Positions 40,192-48,184 of a stretch of 64,000 nucleotides of DNA are shown here, piece by piece. Below the pieces are notes generated by a model. That model did not search any database and was not told the DNA's origin. It saw nothing but the letters and a program-made list of their open reading frames with translations. This DNA comes from G965213525 sp965213525 (GTDB taxonomy: Bacteria; Actinomycetota; Acidimicrobiia; Acidimicrobiales; Poriferisodalaceae), in contig OZ243889.1 in NCBI GenBank assembly GCA_965213525.1, positions 1,798,001 to 1,862,000 on the forward strand, in the 5' to 3' direction. The position numbers and the translations under genes are program-made. Numbering within the stretch: the stretch's first letter is position 1; every line of letters starts with the position of its first letter.

Positions 40192-42642
40192 GTGCAAGAA
40201 CGGGAATCCCGACAGGCCGACCGCGCCCACGCACGAGTGCTCGCCATCGCCGGGGTGCTCGTGCTCCTGGGGTCCGCAGCCCTCCTGGCGCTCGACCACC
40301 CCGAGGTCGCACCTCACAGCCTGGGCGTCGGTGGCCTCCTGCTCGTGATCGCCGGGTTCTTGCAGGCCGACGTGACCCTGTTCCACCTGGAGGGTCGCCG
40401 CGAGGCCCACACCTTCTCGCTGGTGGAGCTGCCCCTGGCGCTCGGGGCCGTCCTGTTGTCCCCGCTCGCCCTGGTGGCGGCCCGCATCATCGGCAGCGGG
40501 GTCGCCCTGGGGTACGTGCGGGGGTCTCGCGGGGTGAAGCTGGCGTTCAACCTGGCGCTGTTCGGTTGCGAGGCGGCGATCATCGGGGCCACGGCGGCCT
40601 GGCTCGTGGACGGCGAACCCGACACGGCGCTCGAGTGGGGCACCGTCGTGGCCATCGTCATCGCCATCAACCAGGTGGCCACCGTCGTCACCGGGTTGGC
40701 GATCGCCCAGTTCGAGCCGGGTCACATCGAACGTCTCCGCACCGTCTTGCCGCTCCAAGCACTGGTCAGCGCGCCGAGCGCCGCCCTGGGCGTGACGCTC
40801 GCCGTGGCGCTCGTCGACGAACCGGCGCTCGCCCTGTTCCCCCTGATCGCCGTGGGAGGTCTCTACATCGCCCTCGAGCGGGCGACGCGCACGACCCAAC
40901 GCCTCGGTGACCTCGAAGCCCTGTACGGCTTCACCGGCTCGGTCGGGCGCAGTCTCCAACTCGAGCACTTCGTGGCAGAGGCGTTGCATCGCACCCGCGA
41001 CGTGCTGCGCGCCGACCGGGCGACCTTGGTGGTCATGGGCACGGGCGGGCCCCTGTCCGACGCCTTGCGCTCGATCGGCGTCGACGGCCGTCTCGAGTCC
41101 GCCGAGGTCGATCCGAGCGATCCATGGCGAGCCGTCGGCTGCGACTCCGCTCGACCTCTCGACCGAGACGACCTCATCGACTCCGCCGTGTTGGACCACC
41201 ACCGCCTCGACCGCACGTTGGTCGCCCCGGTCGGGGTCGACGGCGGCCGGGCGATCCTGTCGGTCAGCGGCCGGGCCGCGGCGGGAAAGGACTTCGACCC
41301 GGGTGAGATCAAGCTCCTCGGGGCGATGGCGAACCACGTGAGCGCCACGCTCGGCAACTCCCTGCTGCTGCAACGCCTGGCCGTGGAGGCGCTGCACGAC
41401 GCCCTCACCGGCTTGCCGAACCGGTCGCTGTTCGAACAGGAGCTGCGCAGCGCCCTCTCCACCGGACGCACCCCGTTGGCCATCGTCCTGCTCGACCTCG
41501 ACCGCTTCAAGGAGGTGAACGACACGCTCGGCCACCAGGCCGGCGATGACGTCCTCGTTGACGTGGCCGAGCGGATCAGCTCGACGCTGCGGCCGGGTGA
41601 CCTGGTCGCCCGACTCGGCGGTGATGAGTTCGCCCTGCTGTTGGAGGAGACCGACGTCGACGGCGTCGACGCGGTGGCCCGACGCGTGTTGGCCGAGCTG
41701 GAGCGGCCGGTGGTCCGCAACGGGCTGGCCCTGGCGGTCGGTGCCTCGATGGGGGTGGCCCGAGCTCCGGTGCACGGCGTCGAACCGGGCGTGTTGCTGT
41801 CACGGGCCGACATCGCCATGTACGCAGCCAAGCGCTCCCGTACCGGCTGGAAGCACTACGACCCCGCCATCGACGGCCTCTCGGCGGCTCGCCTGAGCCT
41901 CACCCACGACCTGCGCGAGGCCCTGTTGCGCGAGCGGCTCGAGCTGGCCTACCAGCCGATCGTCCGTCCCGACGAGAGCCAGCTGGCCCGGGTCGAGGCC
42001 CTGTTGCGGTGGTGGCACCCCAACGTCGGCTGGGTGCCGCCCGCCCAGATCGTGAAGATGTCCGAAGAGCTCGGACTCGGTCGTCGCCTCACCCGCCAGG
42101 TGCTGGCCATGGCGGTGGGCCAAGCCGGTCAGTGGCGCCGTGACGGTCACGATCTGCACGTGGCGGTCAACCTCTCGCCCGCCGACGTCGAGCACTCCTC
42201 CATCGTGGACGACGTCCAGCAGCTGCTCTCGGACGAGGGTCTGCCCGCTGACCGGTTGCACCTCGAGGTCACCGAGTCGTCGCTCGTGTCAGATCCCGAG
42301 CGCGCCCTGCCGGTGCTGACCGCGCTGCGCGACCTCGGGGTGGGACTGGCCATCGACGACTTCGGCACGGGGTACTCGTCGCTGTCCTACCTCCAGCGCC
42401 TCCCGGTCGACGAGCTCAAGCTCGACCGCTCGTTCATCCTCGACCTGGCGGACTCGCCAGACGCCGCGATCCTGGTCGGCACCATCATCGACCTCGGCCA
42501 CGCGCTCGGCCTGGAGGTGGTCGCCGAGGGCGTCGAGGACTGCGCCATCGGGCGTCAGCTCGTGCTGTTGGGCTGCGATCTGCTGCAAGGATATGCCTAC
42601 GGGCGCCCGAGCCCCGCCAGTGAGCTGATCCCCTCGGTGTGA
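40192..42642 (+). CDS. Membrane GGDEF-EAL protein (c-di-GMP synthase/phosphodiesterase)
   Basis: An 816-aa protein. About seven N-terminal helices form a sensor (VLAIAGVLVLLGSAALLAL onward), then a GAF-like region, a GGDEF domain (LLDLDRFKEVNDTLGH; RLGGDEFALLL) and an EAL domain (RVEALLRWWHP; VTESSLV; IDDFGTGYSSLSYL; EGVED). The GGDEF is intact and is preceded by an RPGD I-site at the standard 5-residue distance, which gives product inhibition. Both activities may be functional. GTG 40192 is preceded by TAAGGT and a short leader. A PilZ glycosyltransferase elsewhere in the window is a possible downstream effector. Confidence 0.93.
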   Translation: MQERESRQADRAHARVLAIAGVLVLLGSAALLALDHPEVAPHSLGVGGLLLVIAGFLQADVTLFHLEGRREAHTFSLVELPLALGAVLLSPLALVAARIIGSGVALGYVRGSRGVKLAFNLALFGCEAAIIGATAAWLVDGEPDTALEWGTVVAIVIAINQVATVVTGLAIAQFEPGHIERLRTVLPLQALVSAPSAALGVTLAVALVDEPALALFPLIAVGGLYIALERATRTTQRLGDLEALYGFTGSVGRSLQLEHFVAEALHRTRDVLRADRATLVVMGTGGPLSDALRSIGVDGRLESAEVDPSDPWRAVGCDSARPLDRDDLIDSAVLDHHRLDRTLVAPVGVDGGRAILSVSGRAAAGKDFDPGEIKLLGAMANHVSATLGNSLLLQRLAVEALHDALTGLPNRSLFEQELRSALSTGRTPLAIVLLDLDRFKEVNDTLGHQAGDDVLVDVAERISSTLRPGDLVARLGGDEFALLLEETDVDGVDAVARRVLAELERPVVRNGLALAVGASMGVARAPVHGVEPGVLLSRADIAMYAAKRSRTGWKHYDPAIDGLSAARLSLTHDLREALLRERLELAYQPIVRPDESQLARVEALLRWWHPNVGWVPPAQIVKMSEELGLGRRLTRQVLAMAVGQAGQWRRDGHDLHVAVNLSPADVEHSSIVDDVQQLLSDEGLPADRLHLEVTESSLVSDPERALPVLTALRDLGVGLAIDDFGTGYSSLSYLQRLPVDELKLDRSFILDLADSPDAAILVGTIIDLGHALGLEVVAEGVEDCAIGRQLVLLGCDLLQGYAYGRPSPASELIPSV

Positions 42643-42673
42643 CGATCTGGCCCGGTCACCGACGGTTCTGTCC

Positions 42674-43786
42674 TCAGCCGGGCATCTCCAGCACGGGCTT
42701 GACGGCCCCGCCCGCCAGGGACGAGCCGACGGCCTCGGAGATGGCGTCGAGGGGGAACGCCTCGACGAGCCGGTCGAAGGGGAACCCCCCGGCGGCGTGG
42801 TGGGCGAGCAGCCTCGGGATGAACACCTGCGGCACGGCATCGCCCTCGAGCACGCCACGGATCGACCGACCCGCCATGAGGTGCGAGACGTCGATGGTCA
42901 CCGCTGGGTCGCCCACGCCGACCAGCGCCAACGTGCCCCGGAACGCGAGCGCCGCCGCCGTCGCCGCGATCACCGCCGGGACGCCGGTGGTGTCGAAGGC
43001 GTGATCGACGCCGCGCCCCCTGGTGAGCTCAAGCGTGGCGGCGGTGAGCGCGGCGGCCTCGGAGGATCCGTCCACGACGTCGGTGGCGCCGAGCTCCCGG
43101 GCGAGATCTCGACGCGACTCGTGCAGGTCTGACACGATGATCCGCTCGCAGCCGGCGATCGAGCCGGCCATCACCGCAGCGAGGCCCACCGCCCCGGCAC
43201 CGACGACGAGCAGCGTGTCACCGGCGACCGGGTCGAGCACGTTCAACACGGCACCAGCGCCGGTCTGCACCCCGCATCCGAGGGGGCCGCACACCCCGAG
43301 GGGGGCCGCTGACCACTCGGGGACCACGACGCAGGACCGAACCGACACGATCGCTCGATCGGCGAACGACGACTGCCCGAACCAGTGGCTGTGCACCGCC
43401 TCGCCGCCACGAGACAGCGACGTGGTGCCATCGAGACGACCGCCGCCCAAGATGTTGAGCTCGTAGAACCGCTCGCAGTACGCCGGGGCACCGCTGCGGC
43501 AGTTGGCGCAGCGTCCGCAGCTGTCGAAGGACAAGATCACCTCGTCGCCCTCGGCCAGCTCGGTCACACCGGGGCCGAGCGCCTCGACTACACCGGCGCC
43601 CTCGTGCCCGGCGACCATGGGACGCCGCAGCGGGGCGTCGGGTGCCAGGGCCAACAGGTCGGTGTGGCACAAGCCGGTGGCGGCGAGCCGCACGCGCACC
43701 TCGCCGGGGCCCGGGTCAGAGAGGTCGAGCTGCTCGAGGACGAACCCGTCTGAGGGGTCGCGGACGACGGCTGCTGTGACCTGCAC
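42674..43786 (-). CDS. Zinc-dependent alcohol dehydrogenase
   Basis: A 370-aa medium-chain dehydrogenase. Catalytic Zn ligands are GLCHTD and GHEGAG, and the structural Zn lobe has four Cys in CGRCANCRSGAPAYC. The NAD loop is LLVVGAGAVGLAAV, followed by IIVSDLHESR, which favours NAD. It resembles aryl/benzyl alcohol or mycothiol-linked dehydrogenases, but the substrate is not certain. GTG 43786 has TAGGAT 6 nt upstream. Confidence 0.9.
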   Translation of the reverse strand: MQVTAAVVRDPSDGFVLEQLDLSDPGPGEVRVRLAATGLCHTDLLALAPDAPLRRPMVAGHEGAGVVEALGPGVTELAEGDEVILSFDSCGRCANCRSGAPAYCERFYELNILGGGRLDGTTSLSRGGEAVHSHWFGQSSFADRAIVSVRSCVVVPEWSAAPLGVCGPLGCGVQTGAGAVLNVLDPVAGDTLLVVGAGAVGLAAVMAGSIAGCERIIVSDLHESRRDLARELGATDVVDGSSEAAALTAATLELTRGRGVDHAFDTTGVPAVIAATAAALAFRGTLALVGVGDPAVTIDVSHLMAGRSIRGVLEGDAVPQVFIPRLLAHHAAGGFPFDRLVEAFPLDAISEAVGSSLAGGAVKPVLEMPG

Positions 43787-43792
43787 GCGGCG

Positions 43793-43798
43793 ATCCTA
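43793..43798 (-). promoter_or_regulatory. Predicted -10 box of the alcohol dehydrogenase gene
   Basis: TAGGAT ends 6 nt before GTG 43786. Confidence 0.5.
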
Positions 43799-43872
43799 CG
43801 TGGGTGCGCGCGCCGACGCCCCGGGCCCTCGGAGGTGAGGCGCCGGCCGTCTCGACGTCGGTGGTGATACCT

Positions 43873-43881
43873 GACTTAGTC
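43873..43881. promoter_or_regulatory. Palindrome GACTTAGTC upstream of the peroxiredoxin gene
   Basis: The 9-nt palindrome lies about 40 nt upstream of a TAGGGT -10 candidate (43917-43922) for the peroxiredoxin. It resembles half-sites of Rrf2-family repressors and could be a redox operator. Confidence 0.35.
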
Positions 43882-43956
43882 GATCGACGATGCCAACAAT
43901 GGAGCGCCCCTGCCGTTAGGGTGCAGCGGACGATCCGAACCACAGGAGCGATCGAC

Positions 43957-44586
43957 ATGGCACTGCGCCTGGGCGACGAGGCCCCCGACTTCACCGCTGA
44001 GTCCACCGCCGGCACCATCCGCTTCCACGAGTACCTCGGTGACGGGTGGGGCGTGCTGTTCAGCCACCCCAAGGACTTCACGCCCGTCTGCACCACCGAG
44101 CTGGGCCGTGTCGCGGCGCTCAAGTCCGAGTTCGACGCCCGTGGCACCAAGGTCGTGGGCCTGTCGGTCGACCCCATCGACGATCACGAGCGTTGGAAGG
44201 ACGACATCGAGCAGACCCAGGGCACCGCCTTGAACTTCCCGCTGCTCGCCGACCCTGATCGCACCGTCGCTGACCTGTACGACATGATCCACCCCAACGC
44301 CAACGACACGCTGACCGTGCGGTCGGTGTTCGTCATCGGCCCCGACAAGAAGGTCAAGCTGAGCCTGACCTACCCGGCGTCGACCGGTCGCAACTTCGAC
44401 GAGATCCTCCGGGTCATCGATTCGCTCCAGCTCACCGCCCAGCACTCGGTCGCCACCCCCGCCGACTGGCACCAGGGCGACGACGTGATCATCTCCCCTG
44501 CGGTCTCTGACGAACAGGCCGCCGAGCGCTTCCCGGGCTACGCCACGATCAAGCCCTACCTCCGCACCACGCCTCAGCCCAGCTGA
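43957..44586 (+). CDS. 1-Cys peroxiredoxin (Prx6-like)
   Basis: A 209-aa peroxiredoxin. It has GDEAPDFTAESTAGTIRFHEY at the start and the peroxidatic Cys in KDFTPVCTTELG near residue 47; GLSVDPIDDHERWKDDI and the long C-terminal domain (TPADWHQGDDVIISPAVSDE) are typical of Prx6/AhpC-type 1-Cys enzymes. It reduces peroxides with an unknown thiol partner. ATG 43957 has AGGAG 10 nt upstream. Confidence 0.93.
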   Translation: MALRLGDEAPDFTAESTAGTIRFHEYLGDGWGVLFSHPKDFTPVCTTELGRVAALKSEFDARGTKVVGLSVDPIDDHERWKDDIEQTQGTALNFPLLADPDRTVADLYDMIHPNANDTLTVRSVFVIGPDKKVKLSLTYPASTGRNFDEILRVIDSLQLTAQHSVATPADWHQGDDVIISPAVSDEQAAERFPGYATIKPYLRTTPQPS

Positions 44587-44640
44587 GGCTCCGGCCCAGC
44601 TGAGATCCGGGTCCTGCTGAGCCTCGGGCCCACTGAGCCT

Positions 44641-44656
44641 CCAGCCCGACGGCTGG
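44641..44656 (+). terminator. Hairpin downstream of the peroxiredoxin gene
   Basis: CCAGCC and GGCTGG pair over a CGAC loop, followed by a G-rich tract rather than T's. It is a possible terminator between the convergent peroxiredoxin and kinase genes. Confidence 0.35.
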
Positions 44657-44712
44657 GGCGGCGGCTCGCCGGCGGGCGTGGTGCTGCACGGTGAGCGGGA
44701 CCGATGCGCCGA

Positions 44713-45906
44713 TCAGGTGGCGACCGGTAGGTCGAGCTCGGCTCGGGTCCCCTGGCCGAGCCGGCTGCGCAGCCGCAGCTGCCCACCGAGGGCCGAGGCG
44801 AGCTGTCGACTGAGGGCGAGGCCCACGCCAGAGCCCTCCACACCTCGGTCCTCTGCCCCCAGGCGCTCGAAGGGCTCGAAGGCCCGTTCGAGATCAGCGG
44901 CGCAGATCCCAGGACCTTGGTCGGTCACCGAGATCTGCCATCCGTCGGCGATGGCCTCGCCGGCCACGACCACTCGGCCGCCGCCGTGCTTGACGGCGTT
45001 GGACACCAGGTTCACCACGATCTGGACCAGGCGGCGCTCGTCGGCGACGACGGTGGCTGTTCCCGTCGGGTGGGTGACCTCCACCTCGACGTCCCGCTCG
45101 GCGATCTCGGCCGTCAGCATCTCGACCGCAGCCGCCACCGAGGCCCCCGGATCGACGTGGGCTGGTGCGAAGCGAGCCCCGCCCGCCTCGATGCGACTGA
45201 TGTCCAACACGTCGCCGACCAACCCCACGAGGTGGCGTCCAGCGGCGGTGATGTGATCGATCGCCTCACGATCGAGGTCGTCGGTGGCCTCCATCTCGAG
45301 GAGCTGGGCGAACCCGAGGATGGCGTTGAGGGGGGTGCGCAGCTCGTGGGACATGCGGGACAGGAACTCGGTCTTGGCCCGACTCGCCCCCTCGGCCTCT
45401 GCGGTCGCCCGGCGCAGCTGCTCGACCAGTGCCGACATGTGCTGGCGAGCGGCGACCCGTTCGGAGACGTCGCGCAGGAACGCCGTCGAGACGAGGTGGG
45501 CGTCGATCGGCGTGCGGGCCAGCGAGACCTCGACGGGCACCGTCGTGCCGTCCGAGCGACGGGCAGTCACCTCGACCCCCTCCACCACGACCCTGGCCCC
45601 GCCCCCGGCCCGCTGGGCCCGGGCGATCTGGTCGCTCCACGGCCCGTCCAGCAGCTCGCACATCGTGTGACCGAGCAGGCCCCTCACCTCGCTGCGGAAC
45701 ATGCGGGTGGCTGCCTCGTTCACCAGGGTCACGTGCCCGGCGGGGTCGAGCCCGAGGACGGCGTCGGGGGCCATGTGCAACACGGCGGTCGTACGAGCGC
45801 GGGTGTGCTCGAGCTCGACGGCGACCCGCTCGGTCACCCAGGGCGCATCAGGCGCGCCATCGGCCAGGGCTCGTCCCCGACGGGTCGGCCCGGCCCGGTC
45901 GCTCAC
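44713..45906 (-). CDS. PAS-domain sensor histidine kinase
   Basis: A 397-aa cytoplasmic histidine kinase with a PAS domain (MAPDAVLGLDPAGHVTLVNE), the phosphorylated His in FLSRMSHELRTPLNAILGF near residue 172, and the ATPase boxes NLVSNAVKHGGG, VTDQGPGI and GSGVGLALSRQL. No membrane helix or response regulator is encoded nearby. GTG 45906 overlaps the stop of an 83-aa membrane protein as GTGA, suggesting that small protein is its membrane partner. Confidence 0.9.
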   Translation of the reverse strand: MSDRAGPTRRGRALADGAPDAPWVTERVAVELEHTRARTTAVLHMAPDAVLGLDPAGHVTLVNEAATRMFRSEVRGLLGHTMCELLDGPWSDQIARAQRAGGGARVVVEGVEVTARRSDGTTVPVEVSLARTPIDAHLVSTAFLRDVSERVAARQHMSALVEQLRRATAEAEGASRAKTEFLSRMSHELRTPLNAILGFAQLLEMEATDDLDREAIDHITAAGRHLVGLVGDVLDISRIEAGGARFAPAHVDPGASVAAAVEMLTAEIAERDVEVEVTHPTGTATVVADERRLVQIVVNLVSNAVKHGGGRVVVAGEAIADGWQISVTDQGPGICAADLERAFEPFERLGAEDRGVEGSGVGLALSRQLASALGGQLRLRSRLGQGTRAELDLPVAT

Positions 45907-46154
45907 GTCTGACCCTCTGACGTCACCACCACATGGCCCACCACCGGTGCCCCGACCTCGGCGGCGAGTCCGGCGCGGGCCCGGTCGAGGGCGTGGGCGG
46001 CCGCACGATCGAAGCGACGACGGCCCGTCGCCTCGGCCCGCACGAGGCGCCGGGGTGGGCTCGGCCGGCGGGCCCTCTGGCGACCCCGGTGGTTGATCGC
46101 GCCGCAGATCACGCTGGTCAGGGCCACAGCGGCGAGGGTCTCGAGACCGGTCAC
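45903..46154 (-). CDS. 83-aa single-helix membrane protein upstream of the kinase
   Basis: An 83-aa protein with one N-terminal helix (TLAAVALTSVICGAI) and a basic cytoplasmic region (RRPSPPRRLVRAEATGRRRF) ending in a small folded-looking tail. It is translationally coupled to the soluble histidine kinase. I do not recognise a family. Start GTG 46154. Confidence 0.55.
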   Translation of the reverse strand: MTGLETLAAVALTSVICGAINHRGRQRARRPSPPRRLVRAEATGRRRFDRAAAHALDRARAGLAAEVGAPVVGHVVVTSEGQT

Positions 46155-46437
46155 ACCTCACCCGTCGTCCGAGTCCGGGCCCGGCCAAGCGCTCGAGCTC
46201 GCGGTGCGGGGGCGGGCTGGGCGGGGCCCGGACGCGACGAGGGGGGCGGCCCCATGCGGGTGCCACCCCCCTTCGCCTCCAAGACTCCTCACCCGCCGCG
46301 GCGGGTTCGGTGCCATGGGTTGATGATGACGACCGACGGTTTCGGGCATCGCCCGCTCGTGGTGGACCAGCCCACGAGGCCGATCGTCCCGGTGGTCCGA
46401 GTTGGAGTCGCCACCTGTGGCCCAGTCGGACCGGGAA

Positions 46438-46459
46438 GCGGCTCACCCAGGCGAGCCGC
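46438..46459 (-). promoter_or_regulatory. Stable hairpin directly after the leader ORF
   Basis: GCGGCTC and GAGCCGC form a 7-bp GC stem over an 8-nt loop, abutting the TAG of the leader ORF. It could be an attenuator or an RNA-stability element. Confidence 0.45.
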
Positions 46460-46500
46460 TAGCGCTCGACCACCTCAGATGTCCGTTCAACGCTGTACAT
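46459..46500 (-). CDS. 13-codon leader peptide candidate
   Basis: ATG 46500 starts a 13-residue ORF, MYSVERTSEVVER, that stops at TAG 46459. It is preceded, 5 nt away, by an exceptionally long ribosome-binding site (46506-46521). A stem-loop begins at its stop codon. This layout is typical of an attenuating leader peptide. The next minus-strand gene is the 83-aa protein and kinase unit, about 300 nt downstream. Confidence 0.4.
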   Translation of the reverse strand: MYSVERTSEVVER

Positions 46501-46505
46501 GCGGT

Positions 46506-46521
46506 GGACCACCTCCTTTCT
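46506..46521 (-). promoter_or_regulatory. Extended Shine-Dalgarno matching the 16S 3' tail
   Basis: The minus strand reads AGAAAGGAGGTGGTCC, which pairs with 15 of 16 bases of the 16S rRNA 3' end (GGATCACCTCCTTTCT). It ends 5 nt before the leader ATG. Ordinary ribosome-binding sites here use only 4-7 of these bases. Confidence 0.6.
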
Positions 46522-46605
46522 CCTGTGCAGCCGATGATGTCACAGCCCCCCGCCGACCGATGAGCGGGTTCTGCGCTGATGTGACAGAGGCGCCCGGCGG
46601 TTCGC

Positions 46606-46611
46606 TACGGT
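46606..46611 (+). promoter_or_regulatory. Predicted -10 box of the lipase-like hydrolase gene
   Basis: TACGGT ends 8 nt before GTG 46620. Confidence 0.45.
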
Positions 46612-46619
46612 CCGCCGCC

Positions 46620-47444
46620 GTGCAGCGCCACTCGGTCGCCGGGAGGGTCGGGCAGGTGATCGCTCACCGGTGGGACCCACCTGGGCCGCCGGTCCGGGTC
46701 GTCGTCATCGTCCACGGGTACGCCGAGCACGGCCGCCGCTACGCCCACGTCGCAGACGCCCTGACCCGTGACGGGGCGGTGGTCTGGGCTCCTGATCACC
46801 AGGGCCACGGCCTCTCTGACGGTCCTCGCGCCCTCATCGAGGACTTCGAGACCGTCGTCGATGACCTCGACGCGATCGCCGACCTGGCCCGCGCCGCGAA
46901 CCCCGGGGCGCCGGTGGTGATGGTGGGCCACTCGATGGGCGGGTTGATCACCGCCCGCTACGCCCAGCGCCACCCGGGCCGGCTCGCCGGGGCGGCGTTC
47001 CTGGGCGCAGTCATCGGCGACTGGGCCTGGGCCCGAGAGGTGCTCGCCCTCGACGAGCTGCCCGACGCCGACAGCGATCCCTCGGGCATGTCACGTGACC
47101 CCGAGGCGGTTCGCGACTACGCCACCGACCCGCTCGTCTACCACGGGCAGTACCACCGGCGGTTGCTCGAGGCCGAGGTCGAGTGCCTGGACCGCTACGC
47201 CGCCGAGACCGATCGGCTGACGCTGCCGGTGCTGGTCCTGCACGGCTCGGCTGACCCGTTCGTGCCCGCCGAGGGGGCGCTGGCGGCCGCCCGGGCGATG
47301 CCCTCAGACGACGTCACCACCAGGTGCTACCCCGACGCCCGACACGAGCTGGTCAACGAGATCAACGGCGACGAGGTGATCGCCGATCTCGCCTCGTGGA
47401 TCCAGCGGGTGGCCACCGGCGGCCGGCGCCGACGAGGCGTCTGA
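46620..47444 (+). CDS. Alpha/beta hydrolase, monoacylglycerol lipase-like
   Basis: A 274-aa serine hydrolase. It has VVIVHGYAEHGRRYAHVADAL, APDHQGHGLSDG, the nucleophile elbow MVGHSMGGLITARYA near residue 103, and Asp/His in VLHGSADPFVPAEG and DARHELVNE. This pattern is that of monoacylglycerol lipase and lysophospholipase-type enzymes. No signal peptide is present. GTG 46620 is chosen because the open frame above it is a shadow and a TACGGT box lies 8 nt upstream. Confidence 0.88.
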   Translation: MQRHSVAGRVGQVIAHRWDPPGPPVRVVVIVHGYAEHGRRYAHVADALTRDGAVVWAPDHQGHGLSDGPRALIEDFETVVDDLDAIADLARAANPGAPVVMVGHSMGGLITARYAQRHPGRLAGAAFLGAVIGDWAWAREVLALDELPDADSDPSGMSRDPEAVRDYATDPLVYHGQYHRRLLEAEVECLDRYAAETDRLTLPVLVLHGSADPFVPAEGALAAARAMPSDDVTTRCYPDARHELVNEINGDEVIADLASWIQRVATGGRRRRGV

Positions 47445-47487
47445 CCTCTGACCAGCCACGGGTACGTCGCCGGCCGGCGGGTCTCCC

Positions 47488-47493
47488 TACGCT
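47488..47493 (+). promoter_or_regulatory. Predicted -10 box of the SDR-serB unit
   Basis: TACGCT ends 7 nt before ATG 47501. Confidence 0.5.
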
Positions 47494-47500
47494 GCACGTC

Positions 47501-48184
47501 ATGGACGGACTCGACGGCGCACGCTTCTTGATCACCGGCGCGACCGGCGGGCTCGGATCTCACATCGCCCGCCTGCTCGTCGACGGCGGGGCGAAGGTGG
47601 CGCTGGTGTCGCGCCGGGCCGAGCCGCTCGAGGCGCTCGACGTGCCCGGTGAGCGCAAGGCGATCGACCTGCGGGCGCCCGACGGGTGCGACGAGGCCGT
47701 CGAGTTCGCCGCCGACGCCCTCGGGGGGCTCGACGGCATCGTCAACGCCGTCGGCGTGGTCGCCTTCGGACCGGTCGCCGAGCTCAGCGCCGACACGATG
47801 GAGGAGCTGTTCCTCACCAACACCTTCGTCCCGATCATGTTGGCCCGGGCCGGGCTGGCGCGGCTGTCCGACGAGGGCGTGTTCGTCAACGTCTCGGGCA
47901 TCATCGCCGAGCGGTCCTTCCCCGGCCTCGTCGCCTACGCCGCCTCCAAGGCCGCGGCCCGCTCCTTCGACGAGGGCCTGGCCGCCGAGCACCGCTCGCG
48001 CCTGCGGGTCATCGACGCCCGGCCGCCCCACACCGAGACCGGGCTCGTCGGCCACCCGATCGCCGGCACGTCACCGGGGTTCCCCCAAGGGCTGACCCCC
48101 GAGGTGACCGCTCGCCGGATCGTCGAGGCCATCGCCAACGGGGAGGTCGATCTGCCGAGCGGGGCCTTCGACGCCCGTGGCTGA
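47501..48184 (+). CDS. Short-chain dehydrogenase
   Basis: A 227-aa SDR. The NAD(P) loop is LITGATGGLGSHIARLL near residue 9, SRRAEPLEAL suggests NADP, NAVGV replaces NNAG, and the catalytic pair is YAASK after VFVNVSGIIAE. Substrate unknown. Its stop overlaps the serB start by 8 nt, which suggests coupled translation. Confidence 0.88.
   Translation: MDGLDGARFLITGATGGLGSHIARLLVDGGAKVALVSRRAEPLEALDVPGERKAIDLRAPDGCDEAVEFAADALGGLDGIVNAVGVVAFGPVAELSADTMEELFLTNTFVPIMLARAGLARLSDEGVFVNVSGIIAERSFPGLVAYAASKAAARSFDEGLAAEHRSRLRVIDARPPHTETGLVGHPIAGTSPGFPQGLTPEVTARRIVEAIANGEVDLPSGAFDARG

Larger units (their letters stand above)
46155..46619. other. Intergenic region with leader elements
   Basis: No conventional gene is apparent in this 465-nt gap. 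It contains the leader ORF and hairpin described separately, a 14-nt palindrome (CCCGCCGCGGCGGG, 46292-46305), two 11-nt repeats TGATGT(C/G)ACAG (46535-46545 and 46577-46587) and the promoter of the plus-strand hydrolase. Confidence 0.6.

Noticed and set aside
39140..40910. AGPAVAGP and GPATAGP repeat ORFs
   Set aside because: These are other frames of the same GNSWT array and share no start or domain evidence.
38635..41775. 1046-aa minus-strand ORF with LPVQE/LPVQL repeats
   Set aside because: It is the antisense of the GNSWT array and GGDEF-EAL gene. The 15-bp unit has no stop in several frames, so long repeats appear on both strands.
46158..46349. 63-aa minus-strand ORF before the 83-aa gene
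   Set aside because: Pro/Arg-rich content, no promoter signature and no recognisable features.
46500..46530. Remnant of a 16S rRNA gene 3' end
   Set aside because: Only about 16 nt match the 16S tail, with no preceding 16S helix 45 sequence. The ATG, ORF and hairpin on the other strand fit a leader better.
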